64,000 nt of DNA from Syntrophaceae bacterium UBA6087 (lineage in GTDB: Bacteria; Desulfobacterota; Desulfomonilia; UBA1062): positions 1 through 64,000 of the forward strand of contig DIXF01000018.1 of assembly GCA_002448235.1 (NCBI GenBank). Reading direction: 5' to 3'. Of the stretch, positions 24,124 through 32,496 are shown piece by piece. Both the position numbers and the translations under genes were made by a program. Below the pieces are notes generated by a model. It ran no database searches. It was not told the origin of the DNA and saw only the letters and a program-made list of their open reading frames with translations. Within the stretch, counting starts at the first letter, position 1. Every line of letters begins with the position of its first letter.

Positions 24124-25824
24124 TCACACGAGAAGCATGTTGCAGATGGGTGCCCCGGCAGGAACCATGGGGTACACGTCCTCTTCGGGATGAACCACGA
24201 AATCCACGAACACCGGCCCCTTGATCTCGAGGGCGCGGCGTATGGCATCCTTGACCATTGAGGGCTTTTCAACCCTGATACCATGGGCTCCGTAGGCCTC
24301 TGCCAGCTTCACGAAATCGGGAGACACGGCCATGGAGGTATGGGAATAGCGCCCTTTGTAGAACAATGACTGCCACTGGCGCACCATGCCCAGGTAGCCG
24401 TTGTTGAGGATCATCACCTTGACCGGGAGATTATACTGCACTGCCGTAGCTATCTCCTGGATATTCATCTGGATCGAACCGTCGCCCGCGATATCGATGA
24501 CCGTACGGCCGGGATATGCCACCTGCGCTCCGATGGCCGCAGGAAATCCGTATCCCATGGTCCCCAGCCCTCCGGAGGTGAGGAAGAGCCTCGGCTCGTT
24601 GAATTTGTAGAACTGGGCTGTCCACATCTGGTTCTGGCCCACTTCTGTGGAGATGATGGCATCGTCGGGGGCGAGCTCGTCGATCATCTCGACGACGTAC
24701 TGGGGCTTTATGACATCCTCGCCCTGGCAGTACCGCAAAGGCTGCTCGCGCTTCCAGGCAGCCGTCTGATCGAGCCACTGCGCGATCTGGGAGTGGAGCT
24801 CGGAGACCTCGTCAGGTTTGCGGGCAAGCTCGGAAAGCATGTCCTTGAGCACCGACCTGCAGTCGCCCACGATGGGGAGGTCGACCCGGACGTTCTTACT
24901 GATGGAGGTCGGGTCGATGTCGATATGGACGATCTTGGCCTTGGGCGCAAAATCATCGACCTTGCCGGTCACCCGGTCGTCGAAGCGGGCACCCATGGCG
25001 ATGAGGCAGTCGCAGTTCGTGACAGAGAGGTTCGCGGCATAGGTGCCGTGCATGCCGAGCATGCCGAGCGACAGCGGATCACCCGAAGGGAAACACCCCA
25101 TGCCCATCAGCGTTGTGGTCACCGGGATCTTCATAGCCCTGGCAAAGGCCGTGAGCTCTTCGGAGCCGTTGGAGAGGATGACTCCCCCGCCGGCATAGAT
25201 GACCGGCTTCTTGCTCTTGAGGATAACGCTCAGGATGCGCTTGATCTGGCCGATGTGCCCCTTGAAGGTCGGGCTGTAGCTTTCCATCCGCACCGTGTCC
25301 GGGTACTTGAAACCCACCATGCTCTGCTGGATGTTCTTGGGGATATCCACGAGCACCGGCCCCGGCCGTCCGGTCCGGGCGATGTAGAATGCTTCCTTGA
25401 TGACTTTCCCCAGGTCCTCGATGTCTTTGACCAGGTAGTTGTGCTTGGTGCACGGCCTGGTGATCCCGACGATGTCCGCCTCCTGGAAAGCGTCGTTCCC
25501 GATGAGATGCGTCGAGACCTGGCCGGTGAAAACCACGAGCGGGATGGAATCCATGCATGCGGTAGCGATGCCGGTAACCGTGTTCGTGGCGCCGGGACCG
25601 GAGGTTACCACGCAAACGCCTACGCGGCCCGTTGCGCGGGCATACCCGTCGGCGGCGTGGACCGCTCCCTGTTCGTGTCGCGTGAGAATAAACCGGATGT
25701 CGTCGGCATCCATGATCGCGTCAAAAATGTCGAGTACCGCTCCGCCCGGATACCCGAAAACATCCTTGACATCTTCCTGGCGCAGGGCTTCTATAAACGC
25801 CTGAGCCCCCGAAATCTTCTTCAT
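24124..25824 (-). CDS. ilvB: Acetolactate synthase large (catalytic) subunit
   Basis: 566 residues with the three ThDP-enzyme domains. The catalytic Glu is in TRHEQGAVHAADGYAR (about 48-63), the FAD-related middle domain holds VIYAGGGVI, and the ThDP/Mg motif runs GDGSIQMNIQEIATAVQYN. It condenses two pyruvates to acetolactate, or pyruvate with 2-oxobutyrate. The start ATG at 25824 follows GAGGTAATGA. It opens the ilvB-ilvN-ilvC-psd-pssA-leuC-leuD-asd-like series, unless the DUF465 gene at 26083 is first. Confidence 0.97.
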   Translation of the reverse strand: MKKISGAQAFIEALRQEDVKDVFGYPGGAVLDIFDAIMDADDIRFILTRHEQGAVHAADGYARATGRVGVCVVTSGPGATNTVTGIATACMDSIPLVVFTGQVSTHLIGNDAFQEADIVGITRPCTKHNYLVKDIEDLGKVIKEAFYIARTGRPGPVLVDIPKNIQQSMVGFKYPDTVRMESYSPTFKGHIGQIKRILSVILKSKKPVIYAGGGVILSNGSEELTAFARAMKIPVTTTLMGMGCFPSGDPLSLGMLGMHGTYAANLSVTNCDCLIAMGARFDDRVTGKVDDFAPKAKIVHIDIDPTSISKNVRVDLPIVGDCRSVLKDMLSELARKPDEVSELHSQIAQWLDQTAAWKREQPLRYCQGEDVIKPQYVVEMIDELAPDDAIISTEVGQNQMWTAQFYKFNEPRLFLTSGGLGTMGYGFPAAIGAQVAYPGRTVIDIAGDGSIQMNIQEIATAVQYNLPVKVMILNNGYLGMVRQWQSLFYKGRYSHTSMAVSPDFVKLAEAYGAHGIRVEKPSMVKDAIRRALEIKGPVFVDFVVHPEEDVYPMVPAGAPICNMLLV

Positions 25825-25858
25825 TCATTACCTCAATTCAGTGTTCGAGATCTTTTTT

Positions 25859-26083
25859 TTAAGAATCGCGGTGTGCCCGCAATATCTCTGCTATCTTGTC
25901 TTTGCCTTTGAGCTTGAGCTTTTGGAGTTCCTTTCTCCTGATGTCTTCCTCAGTGCTCAGGTATCTCCGTTTGTTCAACTGATCCAGTTTTTCTTCATAT
26001 TCGAGGTGCTCATCCCAAAGCGTTTTCAGTTCCGGATCCTTTGGAATGAGCTTTCGAATGAGCTTAAGATCATTCTCTTCCAT
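25859..26083 (-). CDS. DUF465 (YdcH-like) small helical protein
   Basis: 74 residues, two long charged helices with a short turn. The family pattern is visible: DPELKTLWDEHLEYEEKLDQ, then RRYLSTEEDIRRKELQKLKL. The function of DUF465 is unknown. The start ATG at 26083 follows the excellent site GAGGTGAT. Only 34 bases separate it from ilvB, so it is probably the leader gene of the ilv operon. TTGACA is found upstream (minus strand, near 26140), but no well-spaced -10 box. Confidence 0.85.
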   Translation of the reverse strand: MEENDLKLIRKLIPKDPELKTLWDEHLEYEEKLDQLNKRRYLSTEEDIRRKELQKLKLKGKDKIAEILRAHRDS

Positions 26084-26267
26084 TTTTTATCACCTCAAGG
26101 GGAATTGGTAACCTCCATGTAGATCATATATATTGTACGGTGTCAACAGAGTGATTGGTCCATATTCTGCGAATTTTCATAGGGTTGACAGCCGTATCGG
26201 AATAAATGAACGTCGTGGTTTTTCCCTTAAGATGCATCGACGGTGAACAGCTTCCAATAAATGAACT

Positions 26268-26696
26268 TTATTCGAGAAAAAAGTATCCTTTGAAAACGAT
26301 ATGGACGAGCGCCGCCAGGAAGAGAACGAGTCCGAAGGCCCTGTGTACGGGCAGCCATCCCGAGCGGATGACCTTTTTGAAATACACGCCGTAAATCCCG
26401 GCAATGGCTGCCGCCAGCAGGGCAAAGCCCGCGACGAGCCCGGTCAGGGAAAGCACGGACTGCGATATGACGAGGAAGGCATGGACCGGCAGGATCGAGA
26501 GCGAGGCAAAACCGAAGTACCGGTGGTTTCTGACCATGAATTTCATGAAGTTCCGGTACGAGTCTGCAAATCCGGCATACTTTGAAGGCAGCTTCTTCAC
26601 GTATTCCCTGCCGATCTGCTTCAGGAAAAACGTCGAGACCGCAGCCAGCACCCCTGCAGCCATGATCCACCCCAGGAGCTGTATCACGTTACTCAT
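26268..26696 (-). CDS. Four-span membrane protein with four conserved-looking histidines
   Basis: 142 residues with four hydrophobic segments (about 5-25, 57-75, 80-100, 118-138). Histidines lie at or near the ends of the spans: RNHRYFG, LPVHAFL, WLPVHRAFG and ALVHIVFK. Four His in a four-helix membrane protein suggest a b-type cytochrome with two hemes, perhaps related to cytochrome b561 or ferric reductase-like domains, but no family can be named with confidence. The start ATG at 26696 follows GGAGGTCTGGCGTGT. It lies 27 bases after the crotonase gene on the same strand. Confidence 0.75.
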   Translation of the reverse strand: MSNVIQLLGWIMAAGVLAAVSTFFLKQIGREYVKKLPSKYAGFADSYRNFMKFMVRNHRYFGFASLSILPVHAFLVISQSVLSLTGLVAGFALLAAAIAGIYGVYFKKVIRSGWLPVHRAFGLVLFLAALVHIVFKGYFFLE

Positions 26697-26723
26697 ACAC
26701 GCCAGACCTCCGTTTTGTGCACC

Positions 26724-27449
26724 TTATCCGCCGAAGAGTTCTTTCGCCTTCCTGACGAAGTCGTGGAAGCCTTCCCGCTCGCGCCGGAACGCCTCGTTGA
26801 AAGAGACCTCGTCCCGCAGCTCGATGAGCTCCTTCATCCGGTGCATGATCTCGGGGTTCACCTCGCAGATATCTTTTGCTATCTGCATGGCCCTGGGCAT
26901 CAGCTCCGCGTGGGGGACAACCTCGTTTACCAGGCCTGCCCGCAGCGCATCCCGGGCGGAGAGGGGCTTGCAGGTAAAGGACATCTGCTTTGCCATCCGC
27001 CGGCCGACCGCCTGCTGCAGGAGCTGCGTCATGCCCCATCCCGGGTGGATGCCGACCTTTGCATGGGAGTCGATAAACCGTGCGTTCTCCGAGGCGATGA
27101 GAAAGTCGCAGTTCAGAGCGAGCTCGAAGCCGCCGGTGATCGCGTTGCCGTTGATCGCCCCGATGATTGGCTTTTTGCAGCTTCCCAGAACGTCCGGCAG
27201 CTCCTTGCCGTCGCCGCGCGGGTCCAGGAGGTTCTCCTTGCCGATGATACTCAGGTCTATGCCCGAGCAGAACGACTTGCCGTTCCCCGTCAGAACCGCA
27301 ACCCTGACTTGCGGGTTACCGGCCGCCTCATCGATACAGTTATAGAGATTGACAAGCAAATCCTGACAGAAAGAATTATGCCGTTCGGGCCGGTTGAGCG
27401 TTATCACCGCTATCCCGTCTTTCACTTCGAACAGAACTGTTTTTTCCAC
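26724..27449 (-). CDS. Enoyl-CoA hydratase/isomerase (crotonase) family protein
   Basis: 241 residues, slightly short for a crotonase. The N-terminal VITLNRPERHNSF and the oxyanion-hole region NGNAITGGFELALNCDFLIA (about 99-118) are clear. The first catalytic Glu (GGFELA) is present, but the position of the second (QPEILLG in classical hydratases) is DSHAKVG, without Glu. It may thus be an isomerase, a thioesterase-like member or an altered hydratase. The start is a GTG at 27449 after AAAGGAGCCTGGAA. The membrane protein at 26268 follows on the same strand. Confidence 0.87.
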   Translation of the reverse strand: MEKTVLFEVKDGIAVITLNRPERHNSFCQDLLVNLYNCIDEAAGNPQVRVAVLTGNGKSFCSGIDLSIIGKENLLDPRGDGKELPDVLGSCKKPIIGAINGNAITGGFELALNCDFLIASENARFIDSHAKVGIHPGWGMTQLLQQAVGRRMAKQMSFTCKPLSARDALRAGLVNEVVPHAELMPRAMQIAKDICEVNPEIMHRMKELIELRDEVSFNEAFRREREGFHDFVRKAKELFGG

Positions 27450-27687
27450 TTCCAGGCTCCTTTCCCGTTTATAAAAACTCTCGCAATCGGACGCATGCTC
27501 CTTCTATTTTTATAGATCAGCGGAGCATGTTATCCACCTCCCCCGGCGCAGGGGAACCATCCCCGGCGCGCCCGGCGATACGGACGATTCTCATCGCCGC
27601 GCACCGGGAATATCCCGTTCGCAACTGCCGCTTGATTTATCTCTCACAGATCCTATTGCATAATCAACAGGGTATTGGGGGATTTTC

Positions 27688-28473
27688 ATGGAATATCTCG
27701 TCATATGCCTCGCAGCCGCACTGGTATCCATGCTTACCCTGTTTTCAGGTTTCGGGCTCGGCACCGTCCTCATGCCCGCTTTCGCCCTGTTCTTTCCTGT
27801 CCCGGTCGCAATCGCCGCAACGGCCGTAGTCCACCTCGCCAACAACCTGTTCAAGGTCCTGCTGGTGGGCAGGAATGCCGATTTCAGGGTCGTGGCGAGG
27901 TTCGCCGTCCCCGGCGCCGTCGCAGCTGTTGCGGGCGCGATGCTCCTGGAATATTTCTCGGGCCTGCCGCCCCTGGCGAAGTATACCATCAGCGGCGACG
28001 AACATACCGTTACCCTCATAAAGCTCATCATCGGGGTTCTCATCATCGGGTTCTCGTCCTTCGAGCTTGCACCCGGGATCGGAGGTCTCAAGCTGGAGAG
28101 GAAATACCTCATACCGGGAGGCATTGTATCGGGGTTCTTCGGCGGTCTTTCCGGCCATCAGGGGGCATTGCGGGCAGTATTCCTTGTAAACGCAGGACTG
28201 GACAGGGATGCCTTTATCGGCACCAGCACGGTCTCCGCAGTGATCGTGGATATCTCGCGAATCATGGTCTACGGAGCGGGCATGTTTTCCCTGCAGCCGG
28301 GCTTGCTCTCTTCAGAGACAGGGAGACTGGTCATCGCCGCGACCATTGCCGCGTTCCTCGGCGCATTTGCGGGGAGCCGCCTCATGAAGAAAGTGACCTT
28401 CGGATCCGTCCAGAGGATCGTCGGGATCATGCTCGCCATCATTGGAGCAGGCATGGCCACAGGGCTGTTGTAA
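27688..28473 (+). CDS. TSUP-family (TauE/SafE) membrane permease
   Basis: 261 residues with seven to eight membrane spans. The two repeated TSUP motifs are visible: FSGFGLGTVLMPAFALFF near residues 18-35 and GFFGGLSGHQGALRAVFL near 150-167. The family exports or imports sulfite, sulfoacetate and related organosulfur or other anions. The start ATG at 27688 follows GGGGGATTTTC. No metabolic partner is adjacent: it is divergent from the crotonase gene and 432 bases before an amino acid permease. Confidence 0.9.
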   Translation: MEYLVICLAAALVSMLTLFSGFGLGTVLMPAFALFFPVPVAIAATAVVHLANNLFKVLLVGRNADFRVVARFAVPGAVAAVAGAMLLEYFSGLPPLAKYTISGDEHTVTLIKLIIGVLIIGFSSFELAPGIGGLKLERKYLIPGGIVSGFFGGLSGHQGALRAVFLVNAGLDRDAFIGTSTVSAVIVDISRIMVYGAGMFSLQPGLLSSETGRLVIAATIAAFLGAFAGSRLMKKVTFGSVQRIVGIMLAIIGAGMATGLL

Positions 28474-28905
28474 ATTCAGGTCACGAATCACCAGTTGAAT
28501 CCATTGGCCCGACCAGTCTCTTTTCCGTACAATCCCTTCTTTATCTCCCCAGCCCATCCAGATCCGATCCTCACTTCTCATGATTATGAGTATACGGCTT
28601 GGATGGTGAAGCCTCGATCCGAAGAAAGCGCGGCTCTCCACCGGAAATGTTTTTAAAGCCTGTTTGCCCGGCCTTTTATGGTGATTTTCCCGGGGTAAGG
28701 CCTCCCTGCCCTTGTCAAAGGCCGTCCGGGTTCTATTTATCATTAGAAAAGAGATGTCTGCGTTATCCTGTTGCGTATAGGTTTACCAAAGGGCCTTGCT
28801 GTTCCTTTCGATTCTGCCATGGTGAGGGCTTCCCTGCCGGGGAAACGAAATCCTGCTTTTCTATCTCTTCAATGAGATCGGAGAGGTACACACAGGAGAA
28901 TTGAC
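28474..28905. other. Intergenic region with no recognised gene
   Basis: These 432 bases lie between two permease genes on the plus strand. Short open frames on both strands have neither family resemblance nor a ribosome-binding site. TTGTCA near 28713 followed at about 17 bases by an AT-rich stretch (ATTTAT) is a possible promoter for the APC permease; the long distance to its start leaves a leader of more than 150 bases with no structure I recognise. Confidence 0.45.
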
Positions 28906-30231
28906 ATGTCTGACGGCAATCCGAGGAAAACCCTCTCCATCGCTGACGCGGTTGCCATTATCGTAGGGATCGTAGTCGGGGTCGGCATCTTCAAGACTCC
29001 CTCCATGGTTGCAGCCAGCTCCGGGAGCGAGAGCATGGTCATCCTTGTCTGGGTGCTGGGCGGAGGGATATCCCTTCTGGGCGCATTGTGCTACGCCGAG
29101 CTCACCACCGCCTTTCCCCATGCAGGAGGAGATTTCCATTATCTCACAAGGGCTTTCGGCAACGCGCCCGGCGTCCTCTTTGCCTGGGCGCGGCTGGCGG
29201 TCATCCAGACAGGGTCCATCGCCATGGTGGCCTTTCTGATCGGGGATTATGCCTCCGAGGTCTACCGGCTCGGGACGTTTTCGGCATCCTACTATGCCGC
29301 GTTCATCATCATGGTCATGACGGTCGTCAACGTGACCGGCATCCGGCAGGGCAAGTGGATGCAGAGAGTGCTCATATCGGGGATCCTGTTGGGACTCCTG
29401 TTCGTTGCGGCAGTGGGGTACGGCTTCTCGTTCCCCAATCATGCCGCGGTGCAGGGACCGTCATCTCTTTCGGAAAGTCCGGCCATGGGGAAGGCAATGA
29501 TCTTCGTACTGCTCACCTATGGCGGATGGAACGAGGCAGCATACCTTTCAGCGGAGGTCCGCGACCCGAACAGGAGCATGGTGAGGGTGCTGGTCTACAG
29601 CATCGCCCTGATAACGATTATCTATCTCCTCATAAACAGCGCGTTCATGTACAGCCTTGGGCTCCCCGCCATGTCGAGGTCCGATGCCATTGCCGCGGAT
29701 ATGATGAACATTGCCTTCGGCGCGAGCGGCGCCAAATTCATCAGCCTGCTGGTCATTCTGGCCGCCCTGAGCACGATGAACGCAGCGATCATCACCGGTG
29801 CCCGGACGAATTATGCGCTGGGAAAGAATTTCGAGCCCCTGGGCTTCCTGGGCCGATGGCGTCAGCCCGGAGATACACCGGTAAACGCGCTCCTGCTGCA
29901 GGGCGCCATATCCCTCGTGCTGGTTCTCCTGGGCACAGGGACGCGAAGCGGCTTTACCATGATGGTCGAATATACCGCGCCCGTGTTCTGGTTCTTTCTG
30001 CTCCTCGTCGGCATCTCGGTCTTCGTGCTGCGCTACAAGGACAGAGACGCGATCCGGCCATTCCGCGTGCCGTTGTACCCTTTCACTCCGCTGATGTTCT
30101 GCGCTGCCTGCGTATACATGCTTCACTCCAGCCTGATCCACACGGGCAAAGGCTCTCTCCTGGGAGTAGCCGTCCTGCTGGCCGGCATCCCCCTGCTGAT
30201 GATGCGGAAATCATGGAGAAAGAAACCATAA
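28906..30231 (+). CDS. APC-family amino acid permease
   Basis: 441 residues with twelve predicted membrane spans. The first span carries the APC consensus IVVGVGIFKTPSMVA (about 24-38). ALCYAELTTAFPHAGGDFHY follows near 64-83, typical of amino acid/polyamine/organocation transporters. The start ATG at 28906 follows CAGGAGAATTGAC. The C-terminus ends in a basic tail, MMRKSWRKKP. The methyltransferase gene starts 18 bases later. The sequence does not tell which amino acid is carried. Confidence 0.92.
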   Translation: MSDGNPRKTLSIADAVAIIVGIVVGVGIFKTPSMVAASSGSESMVILVWVLGGGISLLGALCYAELTTAFPHAGGDFHYLTRAFGNAPGVLFAWARLAVIQTGSIAMVAFLIGDYASEVYRLGTFSASYYAAFIIMVMTVVNVTGIRQGKWMQRVLISGILLGLLFVAAVGYGFSFPNHAAVQGPSSLSESPAMGKAMIFVLLTYGGWNEAAYLSAEVRDPNRSMVRVLVYSIALITIIYLLINSAFMYSLGLPAMSRSDAIAADMMNIAFGASGAKFISLLVILAALSTMNAAIITGARTNYALGKNFEPLGFLGRWRQPGDTPVNALLLQGAISLVLVLLGTGTRSGFTMMVEYTAPVFWFFLLLVGISVFVLRYKDRDAIRPFRVPLYPFTPLMFCAACVYMLHSSLIHTGKGSLLGVAVLLAGIPLLMMRKSWRKKP

Positions 30232-30249
30232 GGAAAGGAGAATACACTC

Positions 30250-31233
30250 ATGAGAAAGACATATCCGGTCTTGCTTATGCTCATAATGCTCTTCCTCGGG
30301 AGCGTACAGGCAAACGACGCATACAGCCTGCCTCCGGACGGAACGCCGCCGTCCGCTCCTTCAGGGGTGGCGTTGTCGATCGATTCGGAAGACCTGGATG
30401 TACCCTATGTTCCGACGCCGGAGAATGTAGTCATGAAAATGCTGGAAATGACCAATGTCTGCAGTGAGGATACCGTGTACGATCTTGGGTGCGGCGACGG
30501 CCGCATCGTCATTACCGCAGCAGAGAAGATGGGAGCCGGGGGAGTCGGGATAGACCTCGATCCGGAGCGCATCAGGGAGAGCAATGAAAACGCAAGAAAA
30601 GCCCGAGTAACAAACCGGGTACGGTTTTTGAACCAGGACCTGTTCAAAACCGACTTCAGCAAGGCATCGGTCGTGACCCTTTACCTGCTTCCGTCGGTCA
30701 ATCTTGACCTCCGGCCGAAGCTCCTTCGCGAATTGAAGCCCGGATCGCGGGTGGTGTCACATGATTTCGACATGGGAGAATGGGAAGCCGACCAGGACGC
30801 AGAGGTGGAAGGTCATTCGATCTACTACTGGGTAATCCCGGCGAATGCAACGGGGACATGGGAATGGACGATGCCGTCCCGGACCGGAGACGAAACCTTC
30901 GTACTGAACGTGGATCAGAAGTTCCAGAAGGTCGGCGGCGTGCTCAGCGAGGGAGGCTCGGATCTGCCCATCCGGGACGTCGTGCTCTCGGGCAATACCC
31001 TGAAGTTCACCGCAGACAGGATTGTAAACGGGCGCATGGTTGCCGTCCGGTATGAAGGCCGGATTAACGGGGATTCCATCGAGGGCACGGCAGAGGCTGC
31101 TGACGGATCCGTGGAGAAAGGTGCGAAATGGAGCGCGCGCAGAAGCCCCGGTACGGAAACCGCTATCGACGGCTCGGGGGAAACTGCTCGTGTGAGCTTT
31201 GGCAGGCGAGAGATCAGCCCTTTTTCTGCTTGA
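30250..31233 (+). CDS. Signal-peptide SAM-dependent methyltransferase
   Basis: 327 residues. A signal peptide (about 1-21, VLLMLIMLFLGSVQA) is followed by a Rossmann methyltransferase domain with motif I VYDLGCGDGRIVI (about 77-89) and GIDLDPERI (motif II). The C-terminal 120 residues form a beta-rich extension. An exported SAM-dependent enzyme is odd, as SAM is cytoplasmic; such proteins do recur in Deltaproteobacteria and related phyla. The start ATG at 30250 follows AAGGAGAAT. It is probably cotranscribed with the APC permease. Its last 20 bases overlap the convergent gene at 31214. Confidence 0.85.
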   Translation: MRKTYPVLLMLIMLFLGSVQANDAYSLPPDGTPPSAPSGVALSIDSEDLDVPYVPTPENVVMKMLEMTNVCSEDTVYDLGCGDGRIVITAAEKMGAGGVGIDLDPERIRESNENARKARVTNRVRFLNQDLFKTDFSKASVVTLYLLPSVNLDLRPKLLRELKPGSRVVSHDFDMGEWEADQDAEVEGHSIYYWVIPANATGTWEWTMPSRTGDETFVLNVDQKFQKVGGVLSEGGSDLPIRDVVLSGNTLKFTADRIVNGRMVAVRYEGRINGDSIEGTAEAADGSVEKGAKWSARRSPGTETAIDGSGETARVSFGRREISPFSA

Positions 31234-32449
31234 TGATCTCCATGAAAGCGTCGATCCTGGTCTTGGCCTGGCTTTCGGAAAAGGTCCGCTCGTCGGTCAT
31301 GTGCGACTCGATGACCATGCAGGGCAGGTCCTTCTGCTCCTGGACCATCCTCTGGATATCGTACTGCCCGAATGAGTAGGGCTTGCAGCTCCGGTTTGAA
31401 TGGATGACCAGGCCGTCCACCTGGTATTTGTCGATCATCTCGAACACGGTCTTGGCCATCTCGTCGATCCCGATATTGAGGTAGATGCGGGTGTATGCCT
31501 CGACGATGGATTCGAAGAAGTTGTTCTCGTCGATGAACTTCATGGAGCCGCACCAGGCCGTGGTGTAGGTGTCCGCCACCAGGCACGCGTCGTGGGACGC
31601 GAACGTATCTGAGAGCCACTTCAGGCGGTACCAGATGGGCAGGTTGTCCCACAGGATCCGGTATTTTTCGTTCTCGATGGCATAGATGCCCGCATCGAGC
31701 CGTTCGTTCATCTCGGCCAGGAGCTCCTTATAGAAGTCCACGGTCACTTGCGTGCCGCGCAGGGTGACGATGAGGGCAAGGAAGAAGAACGCGTCGAACG
31801 CGGTGATGGGAGCGGGCTTGTGCGCGGCTGTATCGAGGACGGCCTGCCAGAGCCTCTGGCCTTCCACCGAGAGGTGTCCCACCTCGATGCTCTTTTCCAT
31901 GTCGAAGGGCTTTTCGCAGGCGTTCTCCAGGAAGGCGATGTACTCGTCGAACTGCTTGCGCACGTAATTTCTGGCCTGGTCCGGGAACTCGGTATGGCAG
32001 AACGGCGTATCGAGGATGAACAGCGGCACGTCGAAGTACCGCGCCTGGACCTCGTACCATTTGAGCACGGTGCCGCAGATGTTGTTGCAGCAGACCAGCA
32101 TGTCCGGCCTGGGCAGGCCGCCGATGGGCCCGCCGTTCTCGATGGCGCAGGCGATGTCCGCACGGGCGTAAGAGCAGAGGTCGGTGCTGTAGCCCATGCC
32201 CTCGGCCTTGGCGCAGAGGTCGCCGCCCATGTGCGAGGCGCCGATCATGGCGCCGTAATTCTCGGGATACACGGGGATCACGTCCATGACGATGAGCGGC
32301 TCCACCGGGCCTCCGCTCGTGATCCAGGCAACCTTTTTCCCGGTCTGGGACGCGGTTTTGGCATTGATGTAGTAATCGGTCATGATCTCGCGCATCCGGG
32401 TGGCGGATCTCATCTTCTTTTTCTTTTTATCCGTGCCGCTTGAGCTCAT
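31214..32449 (-). CDS. 2-hydroxyacyl-CoA dehydratase / benzoyl-CoA reductase-type subunit (HgdB/BcrC family)
   Basis: 411 residues of the FldB/FldC dehydratase superfamily. Cysteines that can hold a 4Fe-4S cluster occur in GGDLCAKAEG, STDLCSYARAD, VCCNNICGT and TPFCHTEF. The C-terminal half has the second flavodoxin-like lobe (VIHSNRSCKPYSFGQYDI). With its partner it would form a heterodimer that dehydrates a 2-hydroxyacyl-CoA, or reduces an aromatic or enoyl-CoA, after electron input from an ATP-driven activator. The activator is not in the window. The start at 32449 follows GAGGTGATGCA. It lies 47 bases after the other subunit. Confidence 0.88.
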   Translation of the reverse strand: MSSSGTDKKKKKMRSATRMREIMTDYYINAKTASQTGKKVAWITSGGPVEPLIVMDVIPVYPENYGAMIGASHMGGDLCAKAEGMGYSTDLCSYARADIACAIENGGPIGGLPRPDMLVCCNNICGTVLKWYEVQARYFDVPLFILDTPFCHTEFPDQARNYVRKQFDEYIAFLENACEKPFDMEKSIEVGHLSVEGQRLWQAVLDTAAHKPAPITAFDAFFFLALIVTLRGTQVTVDFYKELLAEMNERLDAGIYAIENEKYRILWDNLPIWYRLKWLSDTFASHDACLVADTYTTAWCGSMKFIDENNFFESIVEAYTRIYLNIGIDEMAKTVFEMIDKYQVDGLVIHSNRSCKPYSFGQYDIQRMVQEQKDLPCMVIESHMTDERTFSESQAKTRIDAFMEIIKQKKG

Positions 32450-32496
32450 TGCATCACCTCTGATAAGCGGCCCGATACGGCCGCCCTATTATTATC

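Noticed and set aside
26100..26160. Firm promoter call for the ilv operon
   Set aside because: TTGACA is present on the minus strand, but TATGAT is only 12 bases away, too close for sigma70.
28599..28904. Possible 101-residue gene in the gap before the APC permease
   Set aside because: There is no Shine-Dalgarno, its composition is random-like (many Cys, Pro, Arg), and it ends at the permease start.
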